Shown: one piece after another, positions 45,523-55,095 of the stretch
How the letters are laid out: every line of letters begins with the position of its first letter
Numbering within the stretch: the first letter of the stretch is position 1
Source of the DNA: Aquimarina algiphila
Lineage (GTDB): Bacteria; Bacteroidota; Bacteroidia; Flavobacteriales; Flavobacteriaceae
Length of the DNA: 64,000 nt
Assembly: GCF_007489275.1 (NCBI RefSeq)
Contig: NZ_VLNR01000003.1
Coordinates: 62,001-126,000, forward strand
Reading direction: 5' to 3'
Position numbers and translations under genes: made by a program
The notes under the pieces: model-generated
Databases searched by the model: none
What the model was told of the DNA's origin: nothing
What the model saw: the letters and a program-made list of their open reading frames with translations, nothing else

Positions 45523-46371
45523 CTAGATCAATTTTTTTTTCATCTTTTTCCAGCGCAGATTCCTAATAAACTTTCCTTCAATTGGTGAAACGAGAAATGT
45601 TTGCTTTTTCTTTTTAGCTTTAAAATATCCTGCCAAATAATCTTTGATGAGTTTGGGTTGTCCTTTCCGTAACGCTAATTTGACAGAAGCTATTAAAGTA
45701 ATCAAAAGACCATATCGCATACGGTAAAAAGCTTCTCCTTGTTTATATTTTGATTTTGAGTTATATGTGTTACCGGTAGGCTTTAGATGTTTTACATGTA
45801 GTGATGCATCTGTTTTAATTTTCCAATTATGGTATTGAGCTAATAATTCGTCTACGGTATCCCATCCCATTGCGGGTCTAAGACCATTAATGTCTTTAAA
45901 ACATGCTTTTCGATATGCTTTTAATGCTCCCCGAATATGATCTTTGTTAGTTAAGTTTTCTAATTTCCATTCCTGATTTTTTTGGACGTAACAAAATCCT
46001 CCTGCAATTCCTATGCTACTATCTTTTTTAAAAAGTTCTATGATTTGTTCTATATAATTTGAAGGGAAAATCAAGTCAGCATCAAATTTACAAATGATAT
46101 CATAATCAGTGTCAAGTGTTCTATAGCCTTGATAAAAAGCATTGATTACTTTACTGCCTGGCATATGTTCTTCTGAAGAATTGGTATCGATTAAACTTAT
46201 GAAATCGTATTGATCAATAAATTTATTTACGATATCTACCGTAGTATCTGTGGAGTTGTCATTAACGATAACTATTTTTTGAGGTAAGACAGATTGTGAT
46301 ACCAAAGACTCAATAGTTTTAGCAATGAATTGTTCTTCGTTATGCGCTGGTATGACAATATATGTTTTCAA
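45523..46371 (-). CDS. Family 2 glycosyltransferase
   Basis: A 282-residue GT-A enzyme: YIVIPAHNEEQFIAKTIESL at the start, VNDNSTDTT, and the DxD-like metal site CKFDADLIFP. It transfers a sugar or a sugar-like group to an acceptor in envelope-glycan or lipid synthesis. A basic C-terminal tail (KKKKQTFLVSPIEGKF, KKMKKKLI) follows. It lies after the methyltransferase and ketoacyl synthase-like genes on the minus strand with short gaps and may work with them on one lipid or pigment. Confidence 0.87.
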   Translation of the reverse strand: MKTYIVIPAHNEEQFIAKTIESLVSQSVLPQKIVIVNDNSTDTTVDIVNKFIDQYDFISLIDTNSSEEHMPGSKVINAFYQGYRTLDTDYDIICKFDADLIFPSNYIEQIIELFKKDSSIGIAGGFCYVQKNQEWKLENLTNKDHIRGALKAYRKACFKDINGLRPAMGWDTVDELLAQYHNWKIKTDASLHVKHLKPTGNTYNSKSKYKQGEAFYRMRYGLLITLIASVKLALRKGQPKLIKDYLAGYFKAKKKKQTFLVSPIEGKFIRNLRWKKMKKKLI

Positions 46372-46407
46372 GAAATAGTATAAATTTAAATTTATAGAAG
46401 AAGCATA

Positions 46408-46938
46408 CTAATTACTTTTGATTCTTTCTGCGTATACAATATAATACCTTGGTGTAAAAAATCGTAAAAGTGGGCGAAATCCAATTTTTTTAATAGGATG
46501 TGTCCATTTATCTCTGGCTATGATCTTCCACCCGGCTTTTTCAAGAAGCCAATCAAATTGCCAGTCTTCAAATTCATGATAATGTCGATCCCAAGGGTCG
46601 GTCTTACTTCGATAGGCAGGGGAGAACCATAATTTTAAGGGAATGGAGGCTACAAGCTTATCTGCTTTACAATCTCTTAAGACGTTAAATGGGGCGATAA
46701 GATGTTCAAAAATTTCAAAGGCCGTTAAGACTTCAACGGTATCAGTCTGGACAGCTTTGGTGTCAATGTCTAAATCTTCACCAGAAGTGTTTGAAACCGT
46801 ATAGCCTTCCTTTTCCATGAAGTCCACAAAAGGATTTCGAACTCCTAAATCTAAAATAGTAGCGGGAGCAGGGACATTGTCTCTTAAAAATTCTAATGTT
46901 TTTTGATATCGTTTGTGAGGAAAAGTTCCTTCGTACAT
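46408..46938 (-). CDS. Methyltransferase-like protein (class I fold)
   Basis: I start at ATG 46938 (MYEGTFPHKRYQKTLEFL); an open stretch upstream to 46977 is hydrophobic and unlike the family. The 176-residue chain shows a shortened SAM-binding strand-loop (ATILDLGVRNPFVDFM) and a TVEVLTAFEIFEHLIAP segment resembling motif II-III. The usual GxGxG loop is altered, so catalysis is uncertain. It is next to the ketoacyl synthase homologue with a short gap. Confidence 0.7.
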   Translation of the reverse strand: MYEGTFPHKRYQKTLEFLRDNVPAPATILDLGVRNPFVDFMEKEGYTVSNTSGEDLDIDTKAVQTDTVEVLTAFEIFEHLIAPFNVLRDCKADKLVASIPLKLWFSPAYRSKTDPWDRHYHEFEDWQFDWLLEKAGWKIIARDKWTHPIKKIGFRPLLRFFTPRYYIVYAERIKSN

Positions 46939-47022
46939 AATAATTAGGTCAATAATTATGATTGTAAAAATAGACAATTACATAGATTACCGAGATAGAT
47001 CTAAAAGAATTTTATCAATGGA

Positions 47023-48081
47023 TTAAAATTGATATAGGAAAGCATTAATGTTCATACCGGCTCCAACACTGGCGAATAATAAGATATCTCCTTTGAGAAT
47101 AGATTGATTTTTTATTTTCCCCTTTAGAATCAGGTCATATAGTGTTGGAATTGTAGCAACACTACTATTTCCTAATTTTTGGATACTCATAGGCATAATA
47201 TGATCAGGGACTTTTTGTTCGTAAAGGCTATAAAACCTTTTTACAATGGCCTCGTCCATCTTTTCATTTGCTTGATGGATAAGTATTTTTTTGACATCAA
47301 AGATATTAAAACCTGTCTTGTCAAGACATGCTTTCATTGCATTAGGAACATGGTTTAAGGCAAATTCATATATTTTTCTTCCATGCATCTTGATATATTT
47401 ATTATGGTCTGAAGAAGTGTTGTTATATGTTTTTCCAAAGAACAAAAAATTACTTTCTTCAAAGGTGTAAGAAGCACTAACGGAAGATATGATCCCTCCC
47501 GATTCTTTTGTGTCTTCTAATATTACAGCACCTGATCCATCAGAATAGATCATAGAATCACGATCATGTTTATCGATAACTCGAGATAAAGTTTCTGCTC
47601 CAATGATAAGACATTTTTTTGCCATACCACTTTTAATGTATGATCGGGCTTGTATAACACCTTCTATCCACCCAGGACAACCAAAAAGGACATCATAGGC
47701 AACACAATATGGGTTTTTTATTTTTAATTTGTGTTTTACTCTTGCGGCGAGACTAGGTACGGCATCGCCTTGTGCAGAATTTTTGGTTACGTCTCCAAAG
47801 TTATGGGCTACAATAATATAATCAAGCGTTTCTGGGTTAATTCCAGAATTACCAATAGCTTTTTCGGCAGAAAGAAATGCTAAATCAGAAGTATTTTGTT
47901 GAGCAGAGGCATATCTACGCTCTTCAATACCAGTGATTTTTTTGAATTTGTCTATGACTGTAGTAGTGTCATGTTCGATTTGAACGCCGTCATTATTAAA
48001 AAACTGATGATTAACAAAATCCTCATTTTTCTCAATTTCACTAGGGATATAGCTTCCCGTGCCCGTTATTTTGATATTCAT
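47023..48081 (-). CDS. 3-oxoacyl-ACP synthase III (FabH-like) enzyme
   Basis: I start at ATG 48081 (MNIKITGTGSYIPS); the open stretch to 48120 is unlike the family. The 352-residue thiolase-fold enzyme has the nucleophile Cys135 in DVLFGCPGWI, IHQANEKMDE with the catalytic histidine, and KLGNSSVATIP with the catalytic asparagine. It condenses an acyl thioester with malonyl-ACP or a related unit. A true FabH is normally near plsX; here it sits beside a methyltransferase and glycosyltransferase, suggesting a specialised lipid or pigment path. A palindrome precedes it (48134-48149). Confidence 0.88.
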   Translation of the reverse strand: MNIKITGTGSYIPSEIEKNEDFVNHQFFNNDGVQIEHDTTTVIDKFKKITGIEERRYASAQQNTSDLAFLSAEKAIGNSGINPETLDYIIVAHNFGDVTKNSAQGDAVPSLAARVKHKLKIKNPYCVAYDVLFGCPGWIEGVIQARSYIKSGMAKKCLIIGAETLSRVIDKHDRDSMIYSDGSGAVILEDTKESGGIISSVSASYTFEESNFLFFGKTYNNTSSDHNKYIKMHGRKIYEFALNHVPNAMKACLDKTGFNIFDVKKILIHQANEKMDEAIVKRFYSLYEQKVPDHIMPMSIQKLGNSSVATIPTLYDLILKGKIKNQSILKGDILLFASVGAGMNINAFLYQF

Positions 48082-48133
48082 CGTTCCCAAATTGTATGTT
48101 GTACAAGGTAAGGTAAACATATGGGATTACTTT

Positions 48134-48149
48134 ATTATGCGTGCATAAT
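48134..48149. promoter_or_regulatory. 16-bp palindrome before the ketoacyl synthase gene
   Basis: ATTATGCGTGCATAAT is an inverted repeat with a 2-base centre, 53 bases upstream of the chosen start. The same half-site pattern TTATGCGyGCA occurs before the acyl-CoA dehydrogenase at 10712-10725. It resembles a TetR/MarR-type operator; the regulator is not encoded nearby. Confidence 0.5.
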
Positions 48150-48198
48150 ATTTTTTACAACGCCCAAACTTACTTTTGAAGTCAGAAATAAATATAAA

Positions 48199-48564
48199 TT
48201 ACTCAATTTTCAGTTGCATAACTGTGGCAATAGATAGCGCTCTTGTTTTTATAAGTTCTGCTTTTTCTCCTTCGAAATTAATATCTACTGTGTTACGAAA
48301 TAGGGATAACCAAGTATCAAAATGAACTTTTTTAATTTTTTTTTGATTGTCTAAGTTTTTATGAATCCGGATTACATTTTTTTTATATCCTCCTGTTCTA
48401 AATAATTGTTGTTCCCAAAAATCTGTAATCTGCGGAATATGTTCTTTAAGATTGATTTTTGCGATTTCGGTAAAGTAAATACCTATCATAGGATCAGCAA
48501 ATGCTTCCTTGTAAAATGTTTCCATTAGAAATATGATATCCTTTCGTGATGTAATATCTTTCAT
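48199..48564 (-). CDS. Group III truncated haemoglobin
   Basis: A 121-residue globin. FYKEAFADPMIGIYF gives the B/C helices, and DFWEQQLFRTGGYKKNVIRIHKNLD contains the proximal histidine in the F-helix region. Group III (TrHbN-like) globins bind oxygen or nitric oxide in the cytoplasm. It follows a terminator and precedes the ketoacyl synthase gene on the same strand. Confidence 0.9.
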   Translation of the reverse strand: MKDITSRKDIIFLMETFYKEAFADPMIGIYFTEIAKINLKEHIPQITDFWEQQLFRTGGYKKNVIRIHKNLDNQKKIKKVHFDTWLSLFRNTVDINFEGEKAELIKTRALSIATVMQLKIE

Positions 48565-48583
48565 AGAATTTTGAGTTTAATCA

Positions 48584-48613
48584 AAAAGAGGCAACTATAT
48601 AGTTGCCTCTTTT
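48584..48613 (-). terminator. Terminator after gcvP
   Basis: AAAAGAGGCAACTAT and ATAGTTGCCTCTTTT form a palindromic stem; on the minus strand it follows the gcvP stop (48635) and precedes the truncated haemoglobin gene. Confidence 0.85.
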
Positions 48614-48634
48614 ATAATTTGTATAGCTTAAATG

Positions 48635-51493
48635 TTAAGCTTCGGCTTCCATATATTCTTCAATAGGAGTACAGGTGCAAATTAGGTTTCTGTCTCCATA
48701 GGCATCATCTACACGTCTTACGGATGGCCAAAATTTATTTTCTGCTATATACGATAATGGATATGCTGCTTGCTCTCTTGAATATGGGAAATCCCAATTA
48801 TCATCAGTTAACATTGCCAACGTATGAGGAGCATTCTTCATAACATTATTTGTGTTATCTGTAGTGATCTCTGCTATTTCCTGACGAATTGAGATCATTG
48901 CGTCACAAAAACGATCTAATTCTGACTTACTTTCACTTTCGGTGGGCTCTATCATCATAGTTCCTGCAACAGGAAAAGAAACTGTTGGGGCATGAAAACC
49001 ATAATCCATAAGGCGTTTTGCTATGTCTGTTACTTCGATACCATTGGCTTTAAAAGGCCTGCAATCAATAATCATTTCATGAGCAGCTCTTCCTTTTTCG
49101 CCTACATAGAGCACACTATAATGGCCATCTAGTCTTTCTTTTATATAATTTGCGTTTAGGATTGCATATTCTGTAGCTTGCTTTAACCCTCCAGCTCCAA
49201 GCATGGTTATGTATCCATAAGATATTAAACATGCCAATGCAGATCCCCAGGGAGCTGCAGAAATTGCAGTAATGGCCTGATCTCCTCCAGTACTAATAAT
49301 TGGATTACCCGGTAAAAAAGGAGCTAGTTGTTTGGCAACGCAAATTGGTCCAACTCCGGGGCCACCTCCACCGTGAGGTATTGCAAATGTTTTATGTAAA
49401 TTAAGATGACATACATCGGCTCCAATAGCCCCGGGGTTGGTTAAACCAACCTGGGCATTCATATTAGCTCCGTCCATATATACTTGACCGCCATTATCAT
49501 GGATAATTTTAGTAATCTCTTTGATTGCTGACTCATATACACCATGAGTTGAAGGATAAGTTACCATTAAAGCAGCAAGGTTATCCTTATGTTTTAAGGC
49601 TTTTTCTCTAAGATCCTCTACATCAATATTTCCTTCTTCGGTAGCTTTGGTAACAATTACTTTCATTCCCGCCATTACGGCTGATGCAGGGTTAGTTCCA
49701 TGTGCAGAAGAAGGAATTAAGCATATGTTACGATGATGATCACCTCTCGATTCATGATAAGCACGAATGACCATTAAACCAGCAAACTCTCCTTGTGCAC
49801 CAGAGTTAGGCTGCAAAGATGTAGCTGCAAAACCAGTAATCTCTGTAAGTTGATCCTCAAGTTTATTTAATACCTCTTGATATCCAATAGCTTGATTTAT
49901 AGGAGCAAAAGGATGAATGTTACCCCATTGTGGATCACTGAGTGGCAACATTTCTGAGGCAGCGTTGAGTTTCATGGTACAAGAACCTAACGGAATCATA
50001 GAATGATTTAAAGAAAGATCTTTACGTTCTAGTTTTTTGATATAACGCATCAATTCTGTTTCAGAATGATAAGCGTTAAATACTTCGTTTGTTAAGAATT
50101 CGGTATTACGTTTTAAGTTTTGATCAATAGAATTTATATCTTCTATTTGTTCTATCTTATCAATAGTCTTACTATTAGTTACTTGTGCAAAAATTTTGAT
50201 AATTGTATTTACATCTTCAATCGTCGTAGCCTCATTAAGAGAGATAGAGACTGTATTTGCGTCTGGATAGAAAAAATTAACTTCAAGGGTTTCGGCAGCT
50301 TTTCTAACTACGTTAGCATCTGCTTTTATACGTATAGTATCAAAATATGTTGCGTTAAGTTGTTCAAATCCTAAATTTTCTAGAGATTTAGCTAAAGTAT
50401 TGACAGTTGCATTAACTTTTGAAGCAATATAGGTCAACCCTTCTGGACCATGATATACTCCATACATTCCAGCCATAACAGCAAGTAGTACTTGAGCTGT
50501 ACAAATGTTTGAGGTAGCTTTATCTCGTTTGATATGTTGTTCTCTGGTCTGTAATGCCATTCGCAACGCTCGATTTCCATTTAAGTCCTGTGTAACTCCA
50601 ATGATTCTACCGGGGATATTTCTTTTAAATGCTTCTCTTGTAGCAAAGAATCCAGCGTGTGGTCCACCATATCCTAAAGGAATTCCAAAACGTTGTGTAG
50701 TCCCTACTACAACATCAGCATCAAAACTTCCTGGTGATTTGAGCATTACTAAACTTAAAATATCTGCAGCAACCGCTACTTTAATTTCAGATTGATGTGC
50801 TTTTTGCACAAAATCGGCATAATCATAGACTTGTCCAGATTTACCCGGATATTGCACAATAGCACCATAGAAATCAGTAGAGAAATCAAAGTGTTGATGA
50901 TCACCTATTACTAATTCTATACCTAAAGGAATTGCTCTTGTCTTTAATAAAGAAAGTGTTTGAGGAAGTATTTCTTCGGAAACAAAAAATTTATTAACCT
51001 CATTTTTTTTCTGTGCTCTAGAGCGAACTGCAAATAACATTGTCATGGCTTCTGCTGCTGCCGTACTCTCATCTAGTAATGATGCATTAGCCAATTCCAT
51101 ACCGGTAAGATCACAGATCATGGTTTGATAATTTAACAATGCTTCTAATCTACCTTGAGCAATTTCTGCTTGATATGGAGTATAAGCTGTATACCACCCT
51201 GGATTCTCAAGGATATTACGTTGAATAACTGCAGGTAAACATGCTTCATGATATCCTAAGCCTATATATGTTTTAAAGACTTTATTTTTTGCAGAAAGCT
51301 TTTGCATATGTGCGGAATATTCTTGTTCACTCATAGCAGAAGCAAGATTGAGTGGGTTTTTTAGAAGAATATCATCAGGAACAGTTTCATAGATAAGTTG
51401 ATCCATAGAATCAACCTTTATTGTATTTAACATATTGCCTAAATCCTTTTCTGATGGACCAATATGGCGCAGTTTAAAAGAGTCAGTTTTCAT
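48635..51493 (-). CDS. gcvP: Glycine dehydrogenase (aminomethyl-transferring), P protein
   Basis: A 952-residue single-chain P protein, the long form fusing two PLP-fold halves. Key features are the N-terminal [14 protein letters not shown], the PLP lysine in [21 protein letters not shown] in the second half and the C-terminal [13 protein letters not shown]. It decarboxylates glycine and passes the aminomethyl group to the lipoyl H protein. The H and T protein genes are not in this window. No riboswitch was recognised upstream. Confidence 0.97.
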   Translation of the reverse strand: MKTDSFKLRHIGPSEKDLGNMLNTIKVDSMDQLIYETVPDDILLKNPLNLASAMSEQEYSAHMQKLSAKNKVFKTYIGLGYHEACLPAVIQRNILENPGWYTAYTPYQAEIAQGRLEALLNYQTMICDLTGMELANASLLDESTAAAEAMTMLFAVRSRAQKKNEVNKFFVSEEILPQTLSLLKTRAIPLGIELVIGDHQHFDFSTDFYGAIVQYPGKSGQVYDYADFVQKAHQSEIKVAVAADILSLVMLKSPGSFDADVVVGTTQRFGIPLGYGGPHAGFFATREAFKRNIPGRIIGVTQDLNGNRALRMALQTREQHIKRDKATSNICTAQVLLAVMAGMYGVYHGPEGLTYIASKVNATVNTLAKSLENLGFEQLNATYFDTIRIKADANVVRKAAETLEVNFFYPDANTVSISLNEATTIEDVNTIIKIFAQVTNSKTIDKIEQIEDINSIDQNLKRNTEFLTNEVFNAYHSETELMRYIKKLERKDLSLNHSMIPLGSCTMKLNAASEMLPLSDPQWGNIHPFAPINQAIGYQEVLNKLEDQLTEITGFAATSLQPNSGAQGEFAGLMVIRAYHESRGDHHRNICLIPSSAHGTNPASAVMAGMKVIVTKATEEGNIDVEDLREKALKHKDNLAALMVTYPSTHGVYESAIKEITKIIHDNGGQVYMDGANMNAQVGLTNPGAIGADVCHLNLHKTFAIPHGGGGPGVGPICVAKQLAPFLPGNPIISTGGDQAITAISAAPWGSALACLISYGYITMLGAGGLKQATEYAILNANYIKERLDGHYSVLYVGEKGRAAHEMIIDCRPFKANGIEVTDIAKRLMDYGFHAPTVSFPVAGTMMIEPTESESKSELDRFCDAMISIRQEIAEITTDNTNNVMKNAPHTLAMLTDDNWDFPYSREQAAYPLSYIAENKFWPSVRRVDDAYGDRNLICTCTPIEEYMEAEA

Positions 51494-51630
51494 AGCGAAA
51501 AAAACAGTTGAGATTAAGACCGCAAAAATACATATTTAAACCATAAAAATTTCACAATAAATTAACCATAAGGTATCAAGTTTTTAACCAATTTCGGGGT
51601 GTTATTAACACATACCCCTAAATTTATAAC

Positions 51631-52461
51631 GTGAAAACCTTAAAAAGTATATTTAGATTTTACATCCATGGTAGTATACATGTTGCTTTAGCAAGTGTTT
51701 CTTTGGTTCAGATTACTTTAATGAAATATGGTATTTCGAGTGCATACATGTTTCTTTTCTTTAGCTTTTTTGGGTCTGTTACTGCTTATAATTTTGTGAA
51801 ATATTCTAATGCATCCAAATTGTATCACAAAAGATTAACAAAATCAATGAAGGGGATTCGTGTATTAACGATTCTGAGTAGTTTGTTATTCACATATCTG
51901 GCATTTAAATTTTCTATCGAAATTCTTTTGTATATGATCCCACTTATTGCACTTACAGTGCTTTATATTGTACCTGTTTTTCCAAATAAGAAAAACTTGA
52001 GGAATGTTGCGGGGGTGAAAATTTTCATTATTGGTTTAATTTGGGCGGGTACTACTGTTATGATTCCTGTAGTTTTTGCAAAAGGGAGTTTTAATTTGGA
52101 TTTTTGGATAGAGATGGTACAGCGTTTTCTTTTTATCATAGTAATGATGTTACCTTTTGAAATAAGAGATCTTCAATATGACGAGGCCACTTTGGAAACG
52201 GTACCACAGAAAATCGGAATAACAAGAACAAAAGTTTTTGGGAGTATATTACTAGTCGTTTTTTTGTTGCTAACGGCTACAAAGGGAGGATTGCTTCCCT
52301 CTGTAGAGATTTTAAGTACAATCTTAGTAACTACAATTAGTTTATTGTTTTTATGGGGAACAGAGAAAAAACAATCAGAATATTATTGTTCTTTTTGGGT
52401 AGAAAGTGTTCCTATTATGTGGTTGGGTATAGTAATCCTTCTACAGAATTTATTTGGTTAA
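51631..52461 (+). CDS. UbiA-like prenyltransferase-fold membrane protein
   Basis: It starts at GTG 51631 (VKTLKSIFRFYIHG in translation). The 276-residue protein has about eight membrane helices and the UbiA second motif EIRDLQYDE (DxxxD), with TVPQKIGITRTKV typical of UbiA. The first Asp-rich motif is replaced by YNFVKYSNAS, so prenyl-diphosphate binding may be altered or lost. Its 3' end overlaps the convergent anti-sigma-like gene by 12 bases. The substrate is unknown. Confidence 0.75.
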   Translation: MKTLKSIFRFYIHGSIHVALASVSLVQITLMKYGISSAYMFLFFSFFGSVTAYNFVKYSNASKLYHKRLTKSMKGIRVLTILSSLLFTYLAFKFSIEILLYMIPLIALTVLYIVPVFPNKKNLRNVAGVKIFIIGLIWAGTTVMIPVVFAKGSFNLDFWIEMVQRFLFIIVMMLPFEIRDLQYDEATLETVPQKIGITRTKVFGSILLVVFLLLTATKGGLLPSVEILSTILVTTISLLFLWGTEKKQSEYYCSFWVESVPIMWLGIVILLQNLFG

Positions 52462-52704
52462 TTGTTCCTGTAGTTTTTGTTTCATAACTTCCTTGTCAGT
52501 AGAAGGTATTGACTGAATATTAGATTTATCCATTGCCTTAGTAAGCTTTCCATTCCTCTTTGAATATGCTCTCGTCATTTTACAATACATCAACCTAATA
52601 TTAAGTTTGATAAGTTCTATGAATGTAGCTTCACCATACTGGTTTTTATCACAGATATACTTCGCTTCTTCACAGGATACAAATAGTCTAGTAGTTTTTT
52701 CCAT
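52450..52704 (-). CDS. Small anti-sigma-like protein, degenerate zinc motif (paralogue 2)
   Basis: An 84-residue protein clearly homologous to its neighbour (52763-53017): SCEEAKYICDKNQYGEATFIELIKLNIRLMYCKM. The zinc-finger anti-sigma motif HxxxCxxC is eroded here to RLMYCKMT, retaining only the first cysteine of the pair. It lies after the sigma factor and first partner on the minus strand. It may be a non-metal-binding modulator or a decaying copy. Confidence 0.75.
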   Translation of the reverse strand: MEKTTRLFVSCEEAKYICDKNQYGEATFIELIKLNIRLMYCKMTRAYSKRNGKLTKAMDKSNIQSIPSTDKEVMKQKLQEQLTK

Positions 52705-52762
52705 TATACTATTATCGTAATTCTTTTATTTTGGGGTATTATATTTATGTATATGTCTTATG

Positions 52763-53017
52763 TTATTCAGACATTTTTTGTTTTAGTCTTTCTTTCATCG
52801 ATTCTTTTTCTGATCGATTAATACTGATGACTTTTGGATCTTTTACTAATTTTGTTAATTTCATGTTTTTTGCAGTATATTTTCTGCATGCTCTACAATA
52901 TATCAAGTGTATATTAAGTTTTACTTTTTCCCAAAAAGTAGCCTCTTTATACTGATTCTTATCACAGAAGTGATTTGCTTCTGAGCAACTGACTAAAATT
53001 CCCTTTTCTTTACTCAT
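52763..53017 (-). CDS. Small zinc-finger anti-sigma-like protein (paralogue 1)
   Basis: An 84-residue protein with SCSEANHFCDKNQYKEATFW then HLIYCRACRKYTAKNMKLT. HLIYCRAC is the HxxxCxxC motif of zinc-associated anti-sigma domains, and an earlier cysteine can complete the site. The gene starts 7 bases after the sigma factor stop, the expected order. It is small enough to be often overlooked or misnamed. The anti-sigma role is inferred from motif and position. Confidence 0.8.
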   Translation of the reverse strand: MSKEKGILVSCSEANHFCDKNQYKEATFWEKVKLNIHLIYCRACRKYTAKNMKLTKLVKDPKVISINRSEKESMKERLKQKMSE

Positions 53018-53023
53018 TTTTTA

Positions 53024-53578
53024 TTAAAACCAATTTTTTTCTAAACATTCGGCCATTGCCGTACGGGCTCTATGAATGATAACCCATAGGTTAGACGCAG
53101 TAATATCAAATTCATTACAAATAGCTTCTGTATCGAAACCTTGTATTGTTTTCATTTTAAAAATAATGGATTGTTTTTCGGGTAGTTTTTCCATACAGTT
53201 ATGTATTGCTAAACCCAATTCATCATTTTCTATTTCGCTTTCTGCATTACCGTCAAAAGGATCAGCAACTCTCTCTTCTAACCAATCACCTTCAGTTTCA
53301 GAATCAGTGCTATAATTAATTCTTACCTCTGCTTTACCTTTATTACTATTAATTTTTCTGTAATGATCAATGATTTTTCTTTTCAGGATGGAAATCAGCC
53401 AAGTACGTTCACTAGCTTCTCCTTTGAAATTTTTCATGGATTTAAGCCCGGCAAAGAACGTTTCTTGCACTAGATCTTGTGCGATTTCTTTATCATCAAC
53501 TCTGACAATGGTATAGTTAAACAGATAATCACTGTACTTATCCACCCATGTGTTGGGGTCTATGGTGTTTGTTGACAT
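53024..53578 (-). CDS. ECF-type sigma factor
   Basis: I start at ATG 53578 (MSTNTIDPNTWVDKYSDYLFNY); the stretch to 53605 is unlikely. The 184-residue protein has region 2 (DLVQETFFAGLKSMKNFKG) and region 4 (LPEKQSIIFKMKTIQGFDTEAICNEFDITASNLWVIIHRAR). It directs RNA polymerase to a stress or envelope regulon. Two small anti-sigma-like genes follow in the same orientation. Candidate targets could be the nearby operon ending at 53707, but no sigma-specific promoter was identified. Confidence 0.92.
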   Translation of the reverse strand: MSTNTIDPNTWVDKYSDYLFNYTIVRVDDKEIAQDLVQETFFAGLKSMKNFKGEASERTWLISILKRKIIDHYRKINSNKGKAEVRINYSTDSETEGDWLEERVADPFDGNAESEIENDELGLAIHNCMEKLPEKQSIIFKMKTIQGFDTEAICNEFDITASNLWVIIHRARTAMAECLEKNWF

Positions 53579-53706
53579 GGTCTTTTCTATTGTTATGATC
53601 ACCAAAAATAGGATAAAAAGTTGAATCTTATAAATGCTTTACCGAAAGAATACTCTATACGAATATTTATTTAATCTATACTAAATAAAGATCTTAGTCT
53701 TATTTT

Positions 53707-54165
53707 TTAGATTTCCTTACGTTCTAAGTGTAATTTTATTGATCTATTACGCGATAATAAGAATTTTGTAAGATGATTTTTTATGGCAATACTGTTTAGA
53801 ATTCTTCCCAGAAAACCTAAAGGGACTTTATATTCTATTATGTCAATCATCTTTGTGCCTGATGAGGTTGTATTAAAAATATGCTGATGCCTAAAACTTT
53901 TAAAATGCCCATTAACCATTTGGTCTGTAAAGTGATTGGGGTAGTTATAGGCTGTGATTAAACTTTGATGTTTAAGATAGAAACCAAAATGTTTGCCTTT
54001 CCATGTAACGGTTTCATTTAATTCTATTAATCCAGAAATTCTTCCAGAAATTGCTTTTTCTTTTGTTTTGCTGGCAGATTCTACATGAAAATCTATACTT
54101 CTTGCCAAGTCAAACACTTTTTCAATAGGAGCATTTATTTTAGTAGTAAGGTGTATTGTTGTCAT
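53707..54165 (-). CDS. SRPBCC family protein
   Basis: A 152-residue START-like ligand-binding protein: IHLTTKINAPIEKVFDLARSIDFH, GLIELNETVTWKGKHFG and a C-terminal PLGFLGRILNSIAIKNHLTKFL helix. It binds a hydrophobic ligand or acts as a cyclase/polyketide-like chaperone. It follows the TIGR01777-type gene by 8 bases, a pairing I have seen in other bacteria. It ends the operon that begins at 57848. Confidence 0.82.
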   Translation of the reverse strand: MTTIHLTTKINAPIEKVFDLARSIDFHVESASKTKEKAISGRISGLIELNETVTWKGKHFGFYLKHQSLITAYNYPNHFTDQMVNGHFKSFRHQHIFNTTSSGTKMIDIIEYKVPLGFLGRILNSIAIKNHLTKFLLSRNRSIKLHLERKEI

Positions 54166-54173
54166 AAATAGTA

Positions 54174-55082
54174 TTATGTAAGAGAAATTAAAGCGAGTTC
54201 GAGATCTGGATATAAAAACTGAAAACCATTATCTATAAGTTTTGAAGGAATTACATTTCTACTTTTGAGTATAAGTTCTGTATCTGTCCTTATAATTCGG
54301 GCTCCCAGTTCTAGTATTGGTTTTGGGATCGGAATTGCGATAGGGTTTTTTACAATTTTATTAAGTGTATTCATGAAGACCAAGTTAGTTGATGGTTTGG
54401 GAGCTACAATATTGATTACATCTTTAATATGTGAATTGTTTATTATAAACTCTACACTTCTTGCAAAGTCTACTTCGTGTATCCAGCTCAGTTTTTGATC
54501 CCCAGGACCTTGTTTTCCTCCTAAACCGATTTTTGTCAATCTTAGAATTGGGGGGAAAGCTCCTCCTTTTTTACCTAAAACAATAGAGGTTCGTAGTGCA
54601 ATTTTTCTGGTCTTAAGAGTTTGTTGATTAAAAAAAGTTTTTTCCCATGATGTAGCGACATCAACAGAGAATCCACTACCAATTTCTCCGTCGGTTTCAT
54701 TCATTTCTTTATCCAAAGAATGTCGATAGATGGTAGCCGTAGACGAATTTAACCAAGTTTTAGGTGGGTTTTTACACTTATTGACAGCTTCTCCTAAGAT
54801 AGCGGTTGATGCTACTCTCGAGTTTAGAATGAGGTCTTTATTTTTTTGAGTGTATCTACAATCTACTGATTTGCCAGTCATATTAATAAGAACATCAGCA
54901 TTTTCTAGTGTTATTGCCCAGTCTCCAATAGTTTTGGCATCCCAATGCACAAATCGAATATTATTTTCTGTGTTACTTTTTCCACGGGTTAAAATTATAA
55001 TGGTTTCTGCTTTTGATTTAAAATACCTTACCAGTACTTCTCCAAGGAAACCTGTTCCAGCTGCGATTACTATTTTTTTCAT
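54174..55082 (-). CDS. TIGR01777-type NAD(P)-binding epimerase
   Basis: A 302-residue Rossmann protein with KKIVIAAGTGFLGEVLVRYF at the start, VLINMTGKSVDCRYTQKNK, STATIYRHSLDKEMNE and ALRTSIVLGKKGGAFPP, the SulA/TIGR01777 signature. Family function is uncertain (nucleoside-diphosphate-sugar epimerase-like). It lies between the methyltransferase and SRPBCC genes with 13- and 8-base gaps. Confidence 0.9.
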   Translation of the reverse strand: MKKIVIAAGTGFLGEVLVRYFKSKAETIIILTRGKSNTENNIRFVHWDAKTIGDWAITLENADVLINMTGKSVDCRYTQKNKDLILNSRVASTAILGEAVNKCKNPPKTWLNSSTATIYRHSLDKEMNETDGEIGSGFSVDVATSWEKTFFNQQTLKTRKIALRTSIVLGKKGGAFPPILRLTKIGLGGKQGPGDQKLSWIHEVDFARSVEFIINNSHIKDVINIVAPKPSTNLVFMNTLNKIVKNPIAIPIPKPILELGARIIRTDTELILKSRNVIPSKLIDNGFQFLYPDLELALISLT

Positions 55083-55095
55083 TTCTTTTCTAATT

